Counted from the stretch's first letter, positions 41,817 through 50,471 are shown. The stretch is 64,000 nucleotides of DNA from Dyella tabacisoli (GCF_003350925.1 NZ_KZ857184.1:72008-136007); one strand, 5' to 3'. Notes: generated from the letters alone by a model not told the origin. Numbers and translations are program-made.

Positions 41817-44159
41817 TTACTTGCCCACGACCTTGGTCAGCTCCGCCACCTTCTTGTTGAATGCGGCATCGCCACCGGTGGCGCTCAAGGCACCTGACGC
41901 CTGATTCCAATGTAGCTGGGTCGTGATGCTCTTGCCCCTCTCGTAGCCGTACGAGGTGCCGTCGTCGTCGTAGAGCGCAAAGTCGGCATCCTTGCCCGGA
42001 TAGACGCGGACCTCGGCGATCGACTGTATCGTCGCGGTCGACTGTATGTCCGAACCCAGCGGCACGATGGAGCCGGCGCGGACGAATACCGGGATCTGGT
42101 CGATGGGTGCGGCCACCTTGACCCAGCGTCCGCCGGTCAGCTTTTCGTTGGTCCAGAAGTTGTACCAGTCGCTGCCGGCAGGCAGGTACACATCCTTCTC
42201 CGTTTGGCCTTGCTCGGTGACCGGCGCCACCAGGAAGGCGGGGCCAAACATATACTCCGTGCCCAGGTTGGGGACCTGGGCATCGCCCGGAAAATCCATC
42301 CACAACGGGCGCATGAAGGGCGCGCCGGTGTCGTAGGTTTTCCTGGCCTGGCTGTAGATGTATGGAATCAGGCGATAACGAAGCTTGTCGTACTTCGCCA
42401 AGATCGACTCGGCCTGGCGGCCGAACGCCCAGATTTCCGTGTGCTTGCGATCGCCGTGCAGACGCAGGGTCGGCAGAAAGGTGCCGTACTCGAACCAGCG
42501 TGTGAGCAGCTCCGGGTAATCGTTGTTCTGACCCACCGTGTCGCGTGCATCGGAAGGGTCGAGCAACGGCGCCTTGGTAGCGCTAGTGGTCTGCGGCAGA
42601 GACTGCCAGCCACCGATATCGTTGCCCCAGTACGCAATGCCGGAGGCGGTCATATTGAGGCCGGCGGGAATCTGGCGCTGCAGCGCCTCCCAGGTGGGAT
42701 CGATATCCGACGACCAGAACAGCGCGCCGGTACGCTGCGAGCCAAGATAAGCAGCGCGGGAAAGAATCAACACACGCTCATCCGGTTTCCAGGTGCGCAT
42801 ACCCTGCGCCACGCCTTCGACGTGCACCAACGGAAACACATTGTGGTAGCGGTCGCCCGAGCCGATCGAGAAGAAGTAACCATCCGGCACGAGATCCGGC
42901 TCGGTCTCGTCGAGCCACGGATAGTCGAAGCCATGCGAGAGGATGTTGTCGCGCGCATGCCCCCAAAACCACTGGCGCGCCGCCGGGTTGGTGGAGTCGA
43001 TCAGCGCACCGGTGCGATCCGAACGGAACGCCAGGCCGTCGACCGTCCTGCCATTCCTGTCCTTCAGGAAGTAGCCCTTGGCATCGAGCTCGCTGAAGTA
43101 GCGCCCGGAGCGCTCGAAGCGCGGCCAGATCGAGATGATCGACTTCATTCCCGCATCATGAAGCTGCTTGTTCATGGCATCGGGATCGGGGAATTCCATC
43201 GGATTGATATCCATCTGGCCCATGCGCGTCCAGTAGAACCAGTCAAGCACCATCACGTCGAGCGGATAGTTCTTTTCGCGATACGTATGCGCAACGCGCA
43301 GTATCTCGGCCTGGCTGTCGTAGCGCGCCTTGGACTGGATCAGGCCAAAGGCCGCCTTCGGCGGAATAGGCGTCTTGCCCGTGACCCGGGCGTAGGCGGA
43401 GTAGATGGCCTCGGGCGTGTCGCCCGTCACGACAAAAAAGCTGACGCGCTCACCCACTTTCGACTGGAAACTGGTGCGGCCACGGATGCCCGCGACAAAG
43501 CGTGTATCCGAGGGGTTGTCCCAGATGATGCCGTAACCTTTCGATGACACCATGAAAGGCACGCAGACGGTTTCACCCGCAGGCGCGTCGTACCAGTGCT
43601 GGCAGTCGATGACGCGGCCGCGCAGATCGAGCGGGCCAACGCTGTCCTGGTTCTGGCCCATGCCGTAATAGTGTTCATCGGCCGGTGCTGCAAACGTCGC
43701 GCCCACCTGATAGGTCGCCTCGCGTGCCACTTCGTGCGGCGCCATTTCCCAACCGGTCATGTTGACGACGGTTGAGCCCCTGGCGTTCTTTACCTGCAGG
43801 CGAACCGGCGCCAGGCCGGGCAAGAAGTAGCGCTCCATGGTGCCTGGCGTGTGCGGCGGCGGTGCAGCGTCGACATGCAGGGTAAGCGCGGAGGAGGCAA
43901 ACGTATCGCCGCCTTGATCGTGGGTTTGATGGAACGCCGACGCGTCGGCGTGATCGGCAAGAATCCCATAGCCGGGTGCCTTCAGCGCCTGCGCCTTGTC
44001 GGTGGCCATCGTGATGTGGACCACGTTGGGACCATAGGCCTCAACGCTGACCCACGCACCATGCCGGTCAAGCGTGGCGATGGGGGCCGCATGCGCAGCG
44101 GTGAACGCCGTGGCGAGGGATAAGGACAGGCCGAGCAAGGCAAGTTTATAGGTCCGCAC
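41817..44159 (-). CDS. Glycoside hydrolase family 31 (alpha-xylosidase/alpha-glucosidase type)
   Basis: A ~780-aa exported enzyme. Signal peptide from GTG 44159 (MRTYKLALLGLSLSLATAFTAAHA, GGGA 7 bases upstream); ATG 44183 is an in-frame alternative. After an N-terminal beta-sandwich (EHYYGMGQNQDSVGPLDLRG), the (beta/alpha)8 barrel shows DVMVLDWFYWTRMGQMDIN, the nucleophile Asp in YPWLDETEPDLV and the acid/base Asp in SSDIDPTW, then SGIAYWGNDIGGW. C-terminal beta domains include VFVRAGSIVPLGSDIQ and a DUF5110-like ADFALYDDDGTSYGYERGK. Substrate is likely xyloglucan-derived isoprimeverose or oligo-alpha-glucosides. It is too large for a normal cassette gene. Confidence 0.87.
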   Translation of the reverse strand: MRTYKLALLGLSLSLATAFTAAHAAPIATLDRHGAWVSVEAYGPNVVHITMATDKAQALKAPGYGILADHADASAFHQTHDQGGDTFASSALTLHVDAAPPPHTPGTMERYFLPGLAPVRLQVKNARGSTVVNMTGWEMAPHEVAREATYQVGATFAAPADEHYYGMGQNQDSVGPLDLRGRVIDCQHWYDAPAGETVCVPFMVSSKGYGIIWDNPSDTRFVAGIRGRTSFQSKVGERVSFFVVTGDTPEAIYSAYARVTGKTPIPPKAAFGLIQSKARYDSQAEILRVAHTYREKNYPLDVMVLDWFYWTRMGQMDINPMEFPDPDAMNKQLHDAGMKSIISIWPRFERSGRYFSELDAKGYFLKDRNGRTVDGLAFRSDRTGALIDSTNPAARQWFWGHARDNILSHGFDYPWLDETEPDLVPDGYFFSIGSGDRYHNVFPLVHVEGVAQGMRTWKPDERVLILSRAAYLGSQRTGALFWSSDIDPTWEALQRQIPAGLNMTASGIAYWGNDIGGWQSLPQTTSATKAPLLDPSDARDTVGQNNDYPELLTRWFEYGTFLPTLRLHGDRKHTEIWAFGRQAESILAKYDKLRYRLIPYIYSQARKTYDTGAPFMRPLWMDFPGDAQVPNLGTEYMFGPAFLVAPVTEQGQTEKDVYLPAGSDWYNFWTNEKLTGGRWVKVAAPIDQIPVFVRAGSIVPLGSDIQSTATIQSIAEVRVYPGKDADFALYDDDGTSYGYERGKSITTQLHWNQASGALSATGGDAAFNKKVAELTKVVGK

Positions 44160-44365
44160 GATATTCCCGCAGCGTTGGCACATACACCCGCGTCGCCTGG
44201 CGCGCGGTCGAATGCTCCGGTTTCTAACATACAAGACCGGCAGACCCACCGCCTTGCCCGGCCGGCTGGGTAAATTCGCTATGTCCACTGTGAGATTTAG
44301 CAAAGACCCGGCAGAGCCGGCCTGCGCGGGACCTGCGGCGGGAGCAATGCTTGGCCTGGCTAATT

Positions 44366-44389
44366 GTCCGCTACGGATCGGAAGCGGAC
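44366..44389 (-). repeat. TGTCCGCTT palindrome, copy 8
   Basis: GTCCGCTA/AAGCGGAC, loop CGGATCGG (one loop substitution). In the 440-bp gap upstream of GH31; no minus-strand gene lies directly to its right, so this copy does not follow the 3'-of-gene rule. Confidence 0.78.
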
Positions 44390-44622
44390 CTTACGATCGT
44401 TTGCTAGCTAAATCGACCGAATGCCCACTTATGCACTCGCGTTACGTCCCCCTGCCATTTTGTTATTTCCCAAACGGCAATGGCCGGCAAATACTCGCCC
44501 TTCAGAGGTCTGAAAGGCACGCGCAGGAGGTGCCCATGGGGTGTATTCCCCCGGCATCGGGTATTGCGCACCCGTTTTTGGGACTCGGCAAACGATGGCG
44601 TGAATGATGACGCTTCGAGGTC

Positions 44623-45114
44623 ATGACCACGGCGCTAAATACGGGTTTGATGATGGACGAGTATTCGACATACCGGTGGCCCAGAGGCACACCGCTTTTC
44701 TACCTCATTGGCCTCTACACGCTGGGCTTCCTGATAGCAGCGCAGCCAGGTCTCACGAATCTGCTCGCTGGGAAGGTGGTCGTTGCGGCGTACTTCCTCG
44801 CCGCCACCCTGTTCTGCCTATATCTCTATCGTTTTCGCGTCATTCTTGATGCGACATCCATATGGACGGGCGCCTTTTTCTTAAAGCGAATGGAATTCGC
44901 CGAGGTTGTTCGAGCCACTTATCGCCAGGGCAATGACAGTGGACAGATCATCCTCTGCGCCAGCCATGGAATGCGGGTCCGTGTATCGGAGACCATCGAG
45001 AACTTCGATGCCTGCACCAAAGCGATAAACTCAAGACTGCCCAATCATCTCTTGATCTCGTGTGTCGGACGGACGGTGCCGATTGACGTACGGAGTGGTA
45101 GCGATCTGGTTTAG
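44623..45114 (+). CDS. Hypothetical membrane protein with C-terminal PH-like domain
   Basis: A 163-aa protein with two transmembrane helices (~24-42 and ~50-68: FYLIGLYTLGFLIAA, VVVAAYFLAATLFCLYLY) followed by a cytoplasmic beta-rich segment (FRVILDATSIWTGAFFLKRMEFAEVVRATYRQ, GMRVRVSETIENFDACTKAIN) like bacterial PH domains. No clear ribosome site; ATG 44650 (MMDEYSTYRWPRG) is an alternative start. Function unknown. Confidence 0.55.
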   Translation: MTTALNTGLMMDEYSTYRWPRGTPLFYLIGLYTLGFLIAAQPGLTNLLAGKVVVAAYFLAATLFCLYLYRFRVILDATSIWTGAFFLKRMEFAEVVRATYRQGNDSGQIILCASHGMRVRVSETIENFDACTKAINSRLPNHLLISCVGRTVPIDVRSGSDLV

Positions 45115-45216
45115 GACCAAACCAGCACGCTGGACGGGCTTGCTGAGGCGCATGGGGCGCTTGTTTCCCGCGTGAAGTCCGCATCAAGCTTCCGAGCACT
45201 TCTCCGACACATGTTT

Positions 45217-45456
45217 TCAATAACTCCGGCTGACGCGTACGACCTGCCCTGTGCGAAGGCGTAGTTCCGCATCACCATTGATACGTGGCTTCAGGTCCTG
45301 GATGTTGTACAGGGAAACCATGGCCCGGCGATGGACGCGGGCGAATTGTCTCGGATCCAGTTGCGTTTCGAACGCCTTGATGATTTGACAGATCAGAAAC
45401 GTGGCGTCACCTATGTGCAGGGCGAGATAGTTGCTCTGTGTTTCAAGCCAATCCAC
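45217..45456 (-). pseudogene. LytTR DNA-binding domain remnant
   Basis: A 79-codon frame that is entirely a LytTR domain: MDWLETQSNYLALHIGDATFLICQIIKAFETQLDPRQFARVHRRAMVSLYNIQDLKPRINGDAELRLRTGQVVRVSRSY. LytTR regulators normally carry an N-terminal membrane or receiver domain; here only ~10 further codons (TPVALDQ) are in frame upstream and no start or ribosome site is evident. The gene is probably a 5' deletion remnant. Confidence 0.6.
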
Positions 45457-45645
45457 CTGATCGAGTGCTACCGGCGTCTGTGAGCAGATGGCGCAGCCGG
45501 TAGTGTCCGCTGAGCGGAAAGCAACCTCCCAGCGAGAGCATGGCTGGCGTCGCCATGGCGACGATCAGGCCCGCCCCGCGCATTCGCGCGGCTTCGTGCG
45601 ACAGGCCCACTTCAAACATGCTTCGAAAGCGAGACAGTTTACATA

Positions 45646-45672
45646 GTACACAAATATGCGTACAGTGTACAC
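45646..45672 (+). promoter_or_regulatory. Candidate TetR operator
   Basis: GTACAC occurs at 45646-45651 and again at 45667-45672 (21 bp apart, two helical turns); the second is part of the perfect palindrome GTGTACAC (45665-45672). The site ends 2 bp before the TetR ATG. Confidence 0.5.
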
Positions 45673-45674
45673 AT

Positions 45675-46259
45675 ATGACAAGAGACACCATCCTCGCCGC
45701 CGCAAGAGCTGTCCTCGATCGCGAGGGCATCCCTGGACTCACCGTTCGCAAGGTCGCCACGCGAGCCAAGCTGTCGCCGATGGCCATGTATCGGCATTTT
45801 GTGGACAAAAGCGCCTTGCTCGATGCCCTTATGGATGACGGCCTGGCAACGTGGGGCAAGATCGTGTCGTCCATATCAGCCCAGGACCCCATGGCGTGGC
45901 TGGAGGAGTTGATCGAGGCGTACTTAGATTTTGCACTGACCAAGCCGCACCGTTTCGATGCAGCTTTCATGCTCCCAGCGCCCAGCGCACGCCAATTTCC
46001 TGATGACTTCGCAGTCGGCCGCTCACCAGTCATGGCGATGATCATCTTGCGAATTGATCAGGCTAAGTCCAACGGATGGTTTGGCAACAAGCCTGCGCTT
46101 GACGTTGCGATATCACTCGCGGCTCTCGCCCAAGGCCTGGTCTCCATGCATCGCGCCAACCGATTTTCGAGTGAAGCGCAGTTCAAAGCCATCTATCGCA
46201 CGGCCATACGTCACTGCCTTGAATCTTATTCAGTCAGACCGCTTCGGAGAGAAAGATGA
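45675..46259 (+). CDS. TetR/AcrR-family transcriptional regulator
   Basis: A 194-aa repressor starting MTRDTILAAARAVLDREGIPGLTVRKVATRAKLSPMAMYRHFVDKSALL, the classic TetR HTH, followed by a helical ligand domain similar to TetR_C (WLEELIEAYLDFALTKPHRFDAAFMLPAP, ISLAALAQGLVSMHRANRF). Start ATG 45675 gives the canonical length; the frame extends further 5' but without support. The stop overlaps the start of the amidohydrolase by 4 bases, so they form an operon. It likely autoregulates through the GTACAC site just upstream. Confidence 0.83.
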   Translation: MTRDTILAAARAVLDREGIPGLTVRKVATRAKLSPMAMYRHFVDKSALLDALMDDGLATWGKIVSSISAQDPMAWLEELIEAYLDFALTKPHRFDAAFMLPAPSARQFPDDFAVGRSPVMAMIILRIDQAKSNGWFGNKPALDVAISLAALAQGLVSMHRANRFSSEAQFKAIYRTAIRHCLESYSVRPLRRER

Positions 46260-47584
46260 CCCTCTTATTGGCAAGAACATCAAGCGCTCGATATCGAATT
46301 GGTGCATTGCGTCTCCGGACGCTGATCGGACTGATCGTCGGGTTGTCTCTCATTGCTGGCGGGAGCGCGCATGAGTCGATTCCTACCGCAGCCGATCTTG
46401 CCATTGTGGGGGCGAAAATCTACCCCGCACCCGATAGTGAACCAATCAACGATGGTGTTGTTCTCGTGCGTGGGGGGAAGATCGTCGGTGTTGGCCCACG
46501 CCGGCAGATCAGCGTTCCCCGTGGCGTTCGTCTAATAGACGCGCGCGGTTCAGTGCTGACGGCAGGTTTCTGGAACAGCCATGTCCACCTGATGACACCG
46601 AGCCTTCTCGGCGCAACTGCAGCGAAAGCCGAAACCTTGCAAGGTGGCTTGGAGACAATGCTCACTCGCTGGGGCTTCACCACCATTTTTGACATCGCCT
46701 CATCGACCGAGAACGCGATCGCACTTCGGCACCGCGTGGAAACGGGTGATATCACTGGCCCCATGATTTTGACAGTTGGCGATCCCTTCTATCCAAAAGG
46801 CGGGACGCCTTTCTATGTTCGCGAATATCTGCGGGCACATGGCGCGCCCAATGAGGAAGTTTCAACACCCGAAGAAGCTGCTGCTCGCGCGGCTCGCCAA
46901 CTTGATAACGGTACCGATGGCGTGAAGATCTTCGCCGGTGCCGTCGTGGGTGGGAAGATCGGCGTTCTTCCTATGCCGATTGACATCGCCAAGGCGATCG
47001 TCGACGAGGCACATCGTCGGAAGGTGCCCGCGTTCGCTCATCCAGCCAACCTCGCCGGGCTAAACGTGGCGATTGAGTCAGGGGTCGATATCCTGGCTCA
47101 TACCACAGCCATGGATGGGGGAGACCCAGGCGGGTGGTCGCCAGAGTTGATCGCCCGACTGCGTGCGCATGATATGGCTCTCATTCCAACCATGATGCTG
47201 TTCGAGGTCGAGGCGAAGAAATTCCACGAAAGCCCGAACGATCTGGCGAACGCTATTTCGGTCATCACGGCAGAGGTCAAAAACTACGCTGGTGCGGGCG
47301 GCCGGATATTGTTCGGCACCGACGTAGGTTACATCGATGTCTTCGACCCTACGGAGGAATACAAGCTGATGTCGGGCGCCCTCGACTGGCGGGCTATCCT
47401 GACCTCGCTCACCACCGCGCCGGCCGAGCGATTCGGCTACATCTCCCGCAAAGGTCGGATTGCAAATGGTATGGATGCCGATCTTGTATTGTTGAACGGC
47501 GACCCCGCCAAAGATCCGACCGCCTTCGCCCGTGTGCGCGACACGATCCGAGCAGGAAGGGTAATTTGGGGTGCGGATCGATAG
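46256..47584 (+). CDS. Amidohydrolase family protein (imidazolonepropionase-like), exported
   Basis: A 442-aa TIM-barrel hydrolase with an N-terminal hydrophobic segment (LRTLIGLIVGLSLIAGGSA). Composite beta domain DLAIVGAKIYPAPDSEPINDGVVLVRGGKIVGVGP, metal ligands HVH (WNSHVHLM), Lys in DGVKIFAG, His in AFAHPANLAGL and AHTTAM, and Asp in LFGTDVGYID; the end GRIANGMDADLVLLNGDP is family-typical. ATGA overlap with the TetR gene shows translational coupling. Substrate unknown; related proteins hydrolyse cyclic amides, dipeptides or organophosphates. Confidence 0.83.
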   Translation: MTLLLARTSSARYRIGALRLRTLIGLIVGLSLIAGGSAHESIPTAADLAIVGAKIYPAPDSEPINDGVVLVRGGKIVGVGPRRQISVPRGVRLIDARGSVLTAGFWNSHVHLMTPSLLGATAAKAETLQGGLETMLTRWGFTTIFDIASSTENAIALRHRVETGDITGPMILTVGDPFYPKGGTPFYVREYLRAHGAPNEEVSTPEEAAARAARQLDNGTDGVKIFAGAVVGGKIGVLPMPIDIAKAIVDEAHRRKVPAFAHPANLAGLNVAIESGVDILAHTTAMDGGDPGGWSPELIARLRAHDMALIPTMMLFEVEAKKFHESPNDLANAISVITAEVKNYAGAGGRILFGTDVGYIDVFDPTEEYKLMSGALDWRAILTSLTTAPAERFGYISRKGRIANGMDADLVLLNGDPAKDPTAFARVRDTIRAGRVIWGADR

Positions 47585-47704
47585 AAGTGAATTGGACATG
47601 GGGGGCGAAATACATTCACAGGGGGGGGCCGCTATGGATGCCTTCAAGGACCATTGCCTCGTCCACGGATGCTTGCTCGCACCCAATGTCATACCGGCCG
47701 ATCA

Positions 47705-48025
47705 TTAAATCCCCCTAACTGTCCGCTCATCTCTCAGGAATTCTAGTGCCTGGACGAGAAGTGAATTCGTCCGGGGCAGCGCAATTTCATTGCCAGCAAA
47801 AGCCTTGCCAAGCTTCACAGCTAACGAACGCCCGTTCTCGATGAGCTTCGAGAGCTGTGCCTCGCCAGGCAATGAGTCATCCAACCTGAAAACCAACGTT
47901 TGTGCATCGTCGGAAAATGTAATCGTCTCTCCAGCCCAACTGACATCCATTCCGGCGTCATAGAGCTCTTTCAGCTCTAGGTCTTCGTGACGTTCACAGG
48001 CGATCTGCATCGTCGATCCATCCAT
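47705..48025 (-). CDS. Hypothetical 106-aa protein
   Basis: Reads MDGSTMQIACERHEDLELKELYDAGMDVSWAGETITFSDDAQTLVFRLDDSLPGE, AQLSKLIENGRSLAVKLGKAFAGNEIALP. Acidic, soluble, no known family. MQIACERH 15 bases in is an alternative start. Palindrome copy 9 lies 17 bp upstream; a half-palindrome (TGTCCGCT, 47720-47727) lies inside its last codons. Confidence 0.55.
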   Translation of the reverse strand: MDGSTMQIACERHEDLELKELYDAGMDVSWAGETITFSDDAQTLVFRLDDSLPGEAQLSKLIENGRSLAVKLGKAFAGNEIALPRTNSLLVQALEFLRDERTVRGI

Positions 48026-48041
48026 TTAGAGTTTGCCAATG

Positions 48042-48069
48042 ATGTCTGCTTTGGGTCGGAAGCGGAGAT
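48042..48069 (-). repeat. TGTCCGCTT palindrome, copy 9
   Basis: ATGTCTGCTT/AAGCGGAGAT, loop TGGGTCGG, one stem mismatch. 28 bp 3' of the gene ending at 48097. Confidence 0.8.
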
Positions 48070-48096
48070 AGCTGAAAGTGCAGTATCGATCAAGCT

Positions 48097-48450
48097 CTAC
48101 ACGTCTTGGCCCACCCGAGTAATTCGGCCACGTAATCGCGCTATATCGGTCCAATCCAGATAAAGCGATGCGATTTTGAGTACTGAGCGAACTTGATGTC
48201 GTTTAGTAATCTCCACTATGTATTCAGATGCCGACTGAACATATGAAGCGCCACATGCTGGATCCGAGAGGGCAAACTCAATGCTAAATGGATGACTCAA
48301 GCTACGACATGTCTTGGGTATACGAGCTCGTACATGCCTGGGGGCCACGACTTCACATCTTACCGAAGAGTTGTTGTCGACGTAGTCCAACTCTAGGACG
48401 CAGCCTGTTTCTCCGAGAAAGAATTCACTGATTTCTACAGGTGAAAACAT
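48097..48450 (-). CDS. Hypothetical 117-aa protein
   Basis: Starts MFSPVEISEFFLGETGCVLEL at ATG 48450; continues RCEVVAPRHVRARIPKTCRSLSHPFSIEFALSDPACGASYVQSASEYIVEITKRHQVRSVLKIASLYLDW. Beta-rich, soluble, no family recognised. The frame continues 5' through palindrome copy 10, which is why longer versions end in FRPEADIL-like residues; those are not coding. Confidence 0.5.
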   Translation of the reverse strand: MFSPVEISEFFLGETGCVLELDYVDNNSSVRCEVVAPRHVRARIPKTCRSLSHPFSIEFALSDPACGASYVQSASEYIVEITKRHQVRSVLKIASLYLDWTDIARLRGRITRVGQDV

Positions 48451-48492
48451 GCGTTTCTGCCAAATTCGGAGGGGCTTTCTTAAGTTCAAGAT

Positions 48493-48516
48493 GTCTGCTT
48501 CGGGTCGAAAGCGGAC
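48493..48516 (-). repeat. TGTCCGCTT palindrome, copy 10
   Basis: GTCTGCTT/AAGCGGAC, loop CGGGTCGA, one T-G pair. 11 bp 3' of the 68-aa membrane gene. Confidence 0.82.
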
Positions 48517-48526
48517 CTTACCGTCA

Positions 48527-48733
48527 TTAGACCTTTGGGGCCTGATCGTTGTTAGTGTCGACCGATGGTTGCGGTGATCGAGGAGGGCGAAGGCCCCAAC
48601 CAAGAATGCTGCCGCACATGCCGATAGCGAAACCGACCCATCCAACCTGCGGAGTCACCACATCGAACCAGCTCAGCACAATCAGGACGGTTCCTGCGGC
48701 CCACAGCCACCACGCCAACTGCCTCTTGCGCAT
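48527..48733 (-). CDS. Small two-helix membrane protein
   Basis: A 68-aa protein: MRKRQLAWWLWAAGTVLIVLSWFDVVTPQVGWVGFAIGMCGSILGWGLRPPRSPQ, two hydrophobic helices and a polar C-tail (SVDTNNDQAPKV). AAGGAG lies 5 bases upstream of ATG 48733. Hypothetical, cassette-like. A boundary-like sequence (GGTCTGGCTACCTAATGAAT, 48748-48767) lies upstream. Confidence 0.65.
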   Translation of the reverse strand: MRKRQLAWWLWAAGTVLIVLSWFDVVTPQVGWVGFAIGMCGSILGWGLRPPRSPQPSVDTNNDQAPKV

Positions 48734-48747
48734 CGCATCTCCTTGAT

Positions 48748-48773
48748 GGTCTGGCTACCTAATGAATGAACGT
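48748..48773 (-). repeat. Degenerate attC-like boundary motif
   Basis: GGTCTGGCTACCTAATGAAT followed by GAACGT parallels GGTCTAACTACCTAATAGAC followed by GGACGT at 52567-52592. It lies just 5' of the 68-aa gene and next to palindrome copy 11. Confidence 0.4.
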
Positions 48774-48775
48774 GC

Positions 48776-48801
48776 ATGTCCGCTTGGGGGCGGAAGCGTT
48801 C
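48776..48801 (-). repeat. TGTCCGCTT palindrome, copy 11 (degenerate)
   Basis: ATGTCCGCTT GGGGGCGG AAGCGTTC: inner stem kept, right arm decayed, loop GGGGG. No gene directly to its right. Confidence 0.65.
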
Positions 48802-48803
48802 CT

Positions 48804-49152
48804 TTGGAACCGCGTGGCCCCACCACAAGGACTGAAGAGCTCTACCGGTGAACCTTCGGTGCTACGTAAGTACTACACATGCTATGAAAAGGCATTGCAC
48901 AAGCCTTGTCCTGCAAGGGTTTCCCGCCTCATCGACCCAATCCATCACCGGTGCAACCGATAGCTGTAAGTCGTTTTGATTGATGGCATGCATGGCAAAT
49001 ATTCTACCGACATGCTCAAGGCAGCGAAGTTATGTGGCGCGCCTATGGTCCCCTTCCTGCCGCTAATGCTCTGTCCGCTTTGGGTCGGAGGCGGACATTG
49101 CAAATGCAGCCATCTCATCGTCAAAAAGTCTGTCCTCCACTTCACTCATGCA
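48804..49152. other. Intergenic region with one palindrome, no gene seen
   Basis: About 350 bp without a convincing frame. It contains palindrome copy 12 and may be a cassette whose gene has decayed. Confidence 0.4.
49072..49097 (-). repeat. TGTCCGCTT palindrome, copy 12
   Basis: TGTCCGCTT/AGGCGGACA, loop TGGGTCGG. 56 bp 3' of the 107-aa membrane gene. Confidence 0.82.
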
Positions 49153-49476
49153 CTAACGGGCGAACACCAGCGCTGGCTGAGTAAAGATCAAGAACATGAA
49201 GAGTGCGCCGCCGACTATGGCAAATGCATACAGAACACGGATCGTGATGATGTCCCTGCGCAGAGTTGACCCGTGCGAAGGATTCGGTAGTCGCCAGTCA
49301 AAGATCATGCCCACTACGCCGAAGACCGATTGAGGATCCCACCAGTGCAATCTTCCATCGCGAGTTCTGAAGTAGCTCGGATCGACATGATTCAGCTTCA
49401 TGGCAACCCACCAAATAAGTATGCTGATACCAATAACGATGAATCCGAACACATCCAGCATGGTTCCATAAGGCAT
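49153..49476 (-). CDS. Hypothetical membrane protein (107 aa)
   Basis: Two predicted helices (~8-26 FGFIVIGISILIWWVAM and ~80-100 IITIRVLYAFAIVGGALFMFLIF) separated by a polar loop with SYFRTRDGRLHWWDPQSVFG and DWRLPNPSHGSTLRRD. GGGGGAG upstream of ATG 49476. Hypothetical; cassette-like. Confidence 0.6.
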   Translation of the reverse strand: MPYGTMLDVFGFIVIGISILIWWVAMKLNHVDPSYFRTRDGRLHWWDPQSVFGVVGMIFDWRLPNPSHGSTLRRDIITIRVLYAFAIVGGALFMFLIFTQPALVFAR

Positions 49477-49528
49477 TCACAACTCCCCCTTCACAGTTTG
49501 ACGGCAGCTCCGCTGGGACTTTTCGATG

Positions 49529-49554
49529 TGTCCGCTACGGGTCGAGAGCGGACA
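49529..49554 (-). repeat. TGTCCGCTT palindrome, copy 13
   Basis: TGTCCGCT/AGCGGACA, loop ACGGGTCGAG. 46 bp 3' of the 138-aa gene at 49601. Confidence 0.82.
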
Positions 49555-49600
49555 TATGATATTCCTCATCGAAATGAGGTAGCGACCACTTGCCACCCAA

Positions 49601-50017
49601 TTACGGCCTTCCCGTCGACCGGAAAGGGTTCGCAATACGAATCAGTCGAACCGGCTCGTCTTTGAAGATCCTTTCGATTGACCATGAACTCTCACGTAGA
49701 GTCCAAATCGCCTGCGTTTCGCTAAGGCCCGCTAGAATCTCGTCCTTCACGTCGATCATCTGCAATGGCCTTCCTGCCATGCCGCCCTTAACCGTACTCG
49801 TCGATATTTCGACCCATTCGATATGTCGGAGCGGAACCGGTCCCCCGGGCCCTTCTAGATAACCCTGCACTGGCATTATCAGAAGTTGTCCCCAGTGCCC
49901 CTCCTGAATCGAGGAGCCGTCCCTCCAAACCAAGCGAACCCAGCAATGCAGTTCCGACCTGAGCCGGCATAACGGGGACCAGTAAGTCTCTTCTGAATGA
50001 TAAGGGTTAGTAGCCAA
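49601..50017 (-). CDS. Hypothetical 138-aa protein
   Basis: Begins at TTG 50017 (AGAGG 5 bases upstream): MATNPYHSEETYWSPLCRLRSELHCWVRLVWRDGSSIQEGHWG, then GYLEGPGGPVPLRHIEWVEISTSTVKGGM and SSWSIERIFKDEPVRLIRI. Beta-rich, Trp-rich, soluble; no family recognised. Confidence 0.5.
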   Translation of the reverse strand: MATNPYHSEETYWSPLCRLRSELHCWVRLVWRDGSSIQEGHWGQLLIMPVQGYLEGPGGPVPLRHIEWVEISTSTVKGGMAGRPLQMIDVKDEILAGLSETQAIWTLRESSWSIERIFKDEPVRLIRIANPFRSTGRP

Positions 50018-50043
50018 AAGGCCTCTCGCTTTCGTTGAAAACT

Positions 50044-50067
50044 GTCTACTTTAGGTCGAAAGCGGAC
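50044..50067 (-). repeat. TGTCCGCTT palindrome, copy 14
   Basis: GTCTACTT/AAGCGGAC, loop TAGGTCGA, mismatched inner pair. Ends 1 bp from the TGA stop of the 121-aa gene. Confidence 0.75.
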
Positions 50068-50068
50068 C

Positions 50069-50434
50069 TCACGTTGGGTCAGGATCGGTGAATGTTGACC
50101 TCGGAAGAGTGGCAACCACCGCGTCTAACAAGTTCGTTGTGCTTTCCACAATCCAGCGCCGATAGTGCGTTTCGATGGCGATTCTTTCCGAATCAATTTC
50201 CTGAAGTCGGTCAGCATTCCAAAGATCACGGATCCGGCCAACTGGAAACCTATCTGTTTCAGAGTCAACGCCAATAAATGGGCGAAATAGCAGTTCATCC
50301 AGTCCATGATTGGACCATCCCCACTGCGCCACATTTCTCACGCCTTCTGTGAGGCAAACCTTCTCTTCCAAGAGATCCTCAAGCGCCTTTTTGACCTGTC
50401 GAAGAACCACGGTGTTTGGGTAACCACTTTGCAT
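50069..50434 (-). CDS. Hypothetical 121-aa protein
   Basis: Starts MQSGYPNTVVLRQVKKALEDLLEE at ATG 50434 (GGGGGAGAA upstream). Conserved-looking blocks: HGLDELLFRPFIGVDSETDRFPVGRIRDLWNADRLQEID, then helices ERIAIETHYRRWIVESTTNLLDAV. Acidic, helical; I recall this pattern in uncharacterised accessory proteins but cannot name the family. Its end touches palindrome copy 14. Confidence 0.6.
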   Translation of the reverse strand: MQSGYPNTVVLRQVKKALEDLLEEKVCLTEGVRNVAQWGWSNHGLDELLFRPFIGVDSETDRFPVGRIRDLWNADRLQEIDSERIAIETHYRRWIVESTTNLLDAVVATLPRSTFTDPDPT

Positions 50435-50471
50435 TTCTCCCCCTCTGAGACCGCCACTTGCCCACGACTAC

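Noticed and set aside
42204-43547. 447-codon plus-strand frame opposite the GH31 gene
   Set aside because: The minus-strand frame has a full GH31 domain and signal peptide; the opposite frame has composition typical of an antisense shadow.
47719-47727. Half palindrome TGTCCGCT at the end of the 106-aa gene
   Set aside because: Only one arm is present and it lies inside coding sequence; chance match cannot be excluded, so it is not counted as a copy.
48451-48645. Protein tails such as FRPEADIL, CFRPIADLSG and SAFDPKRTL at several positions
   Set aside because: These peptides are translations of the palindrome in different frames. They are spurious extensions of real genes or false ORFs, not a shared protein motif.
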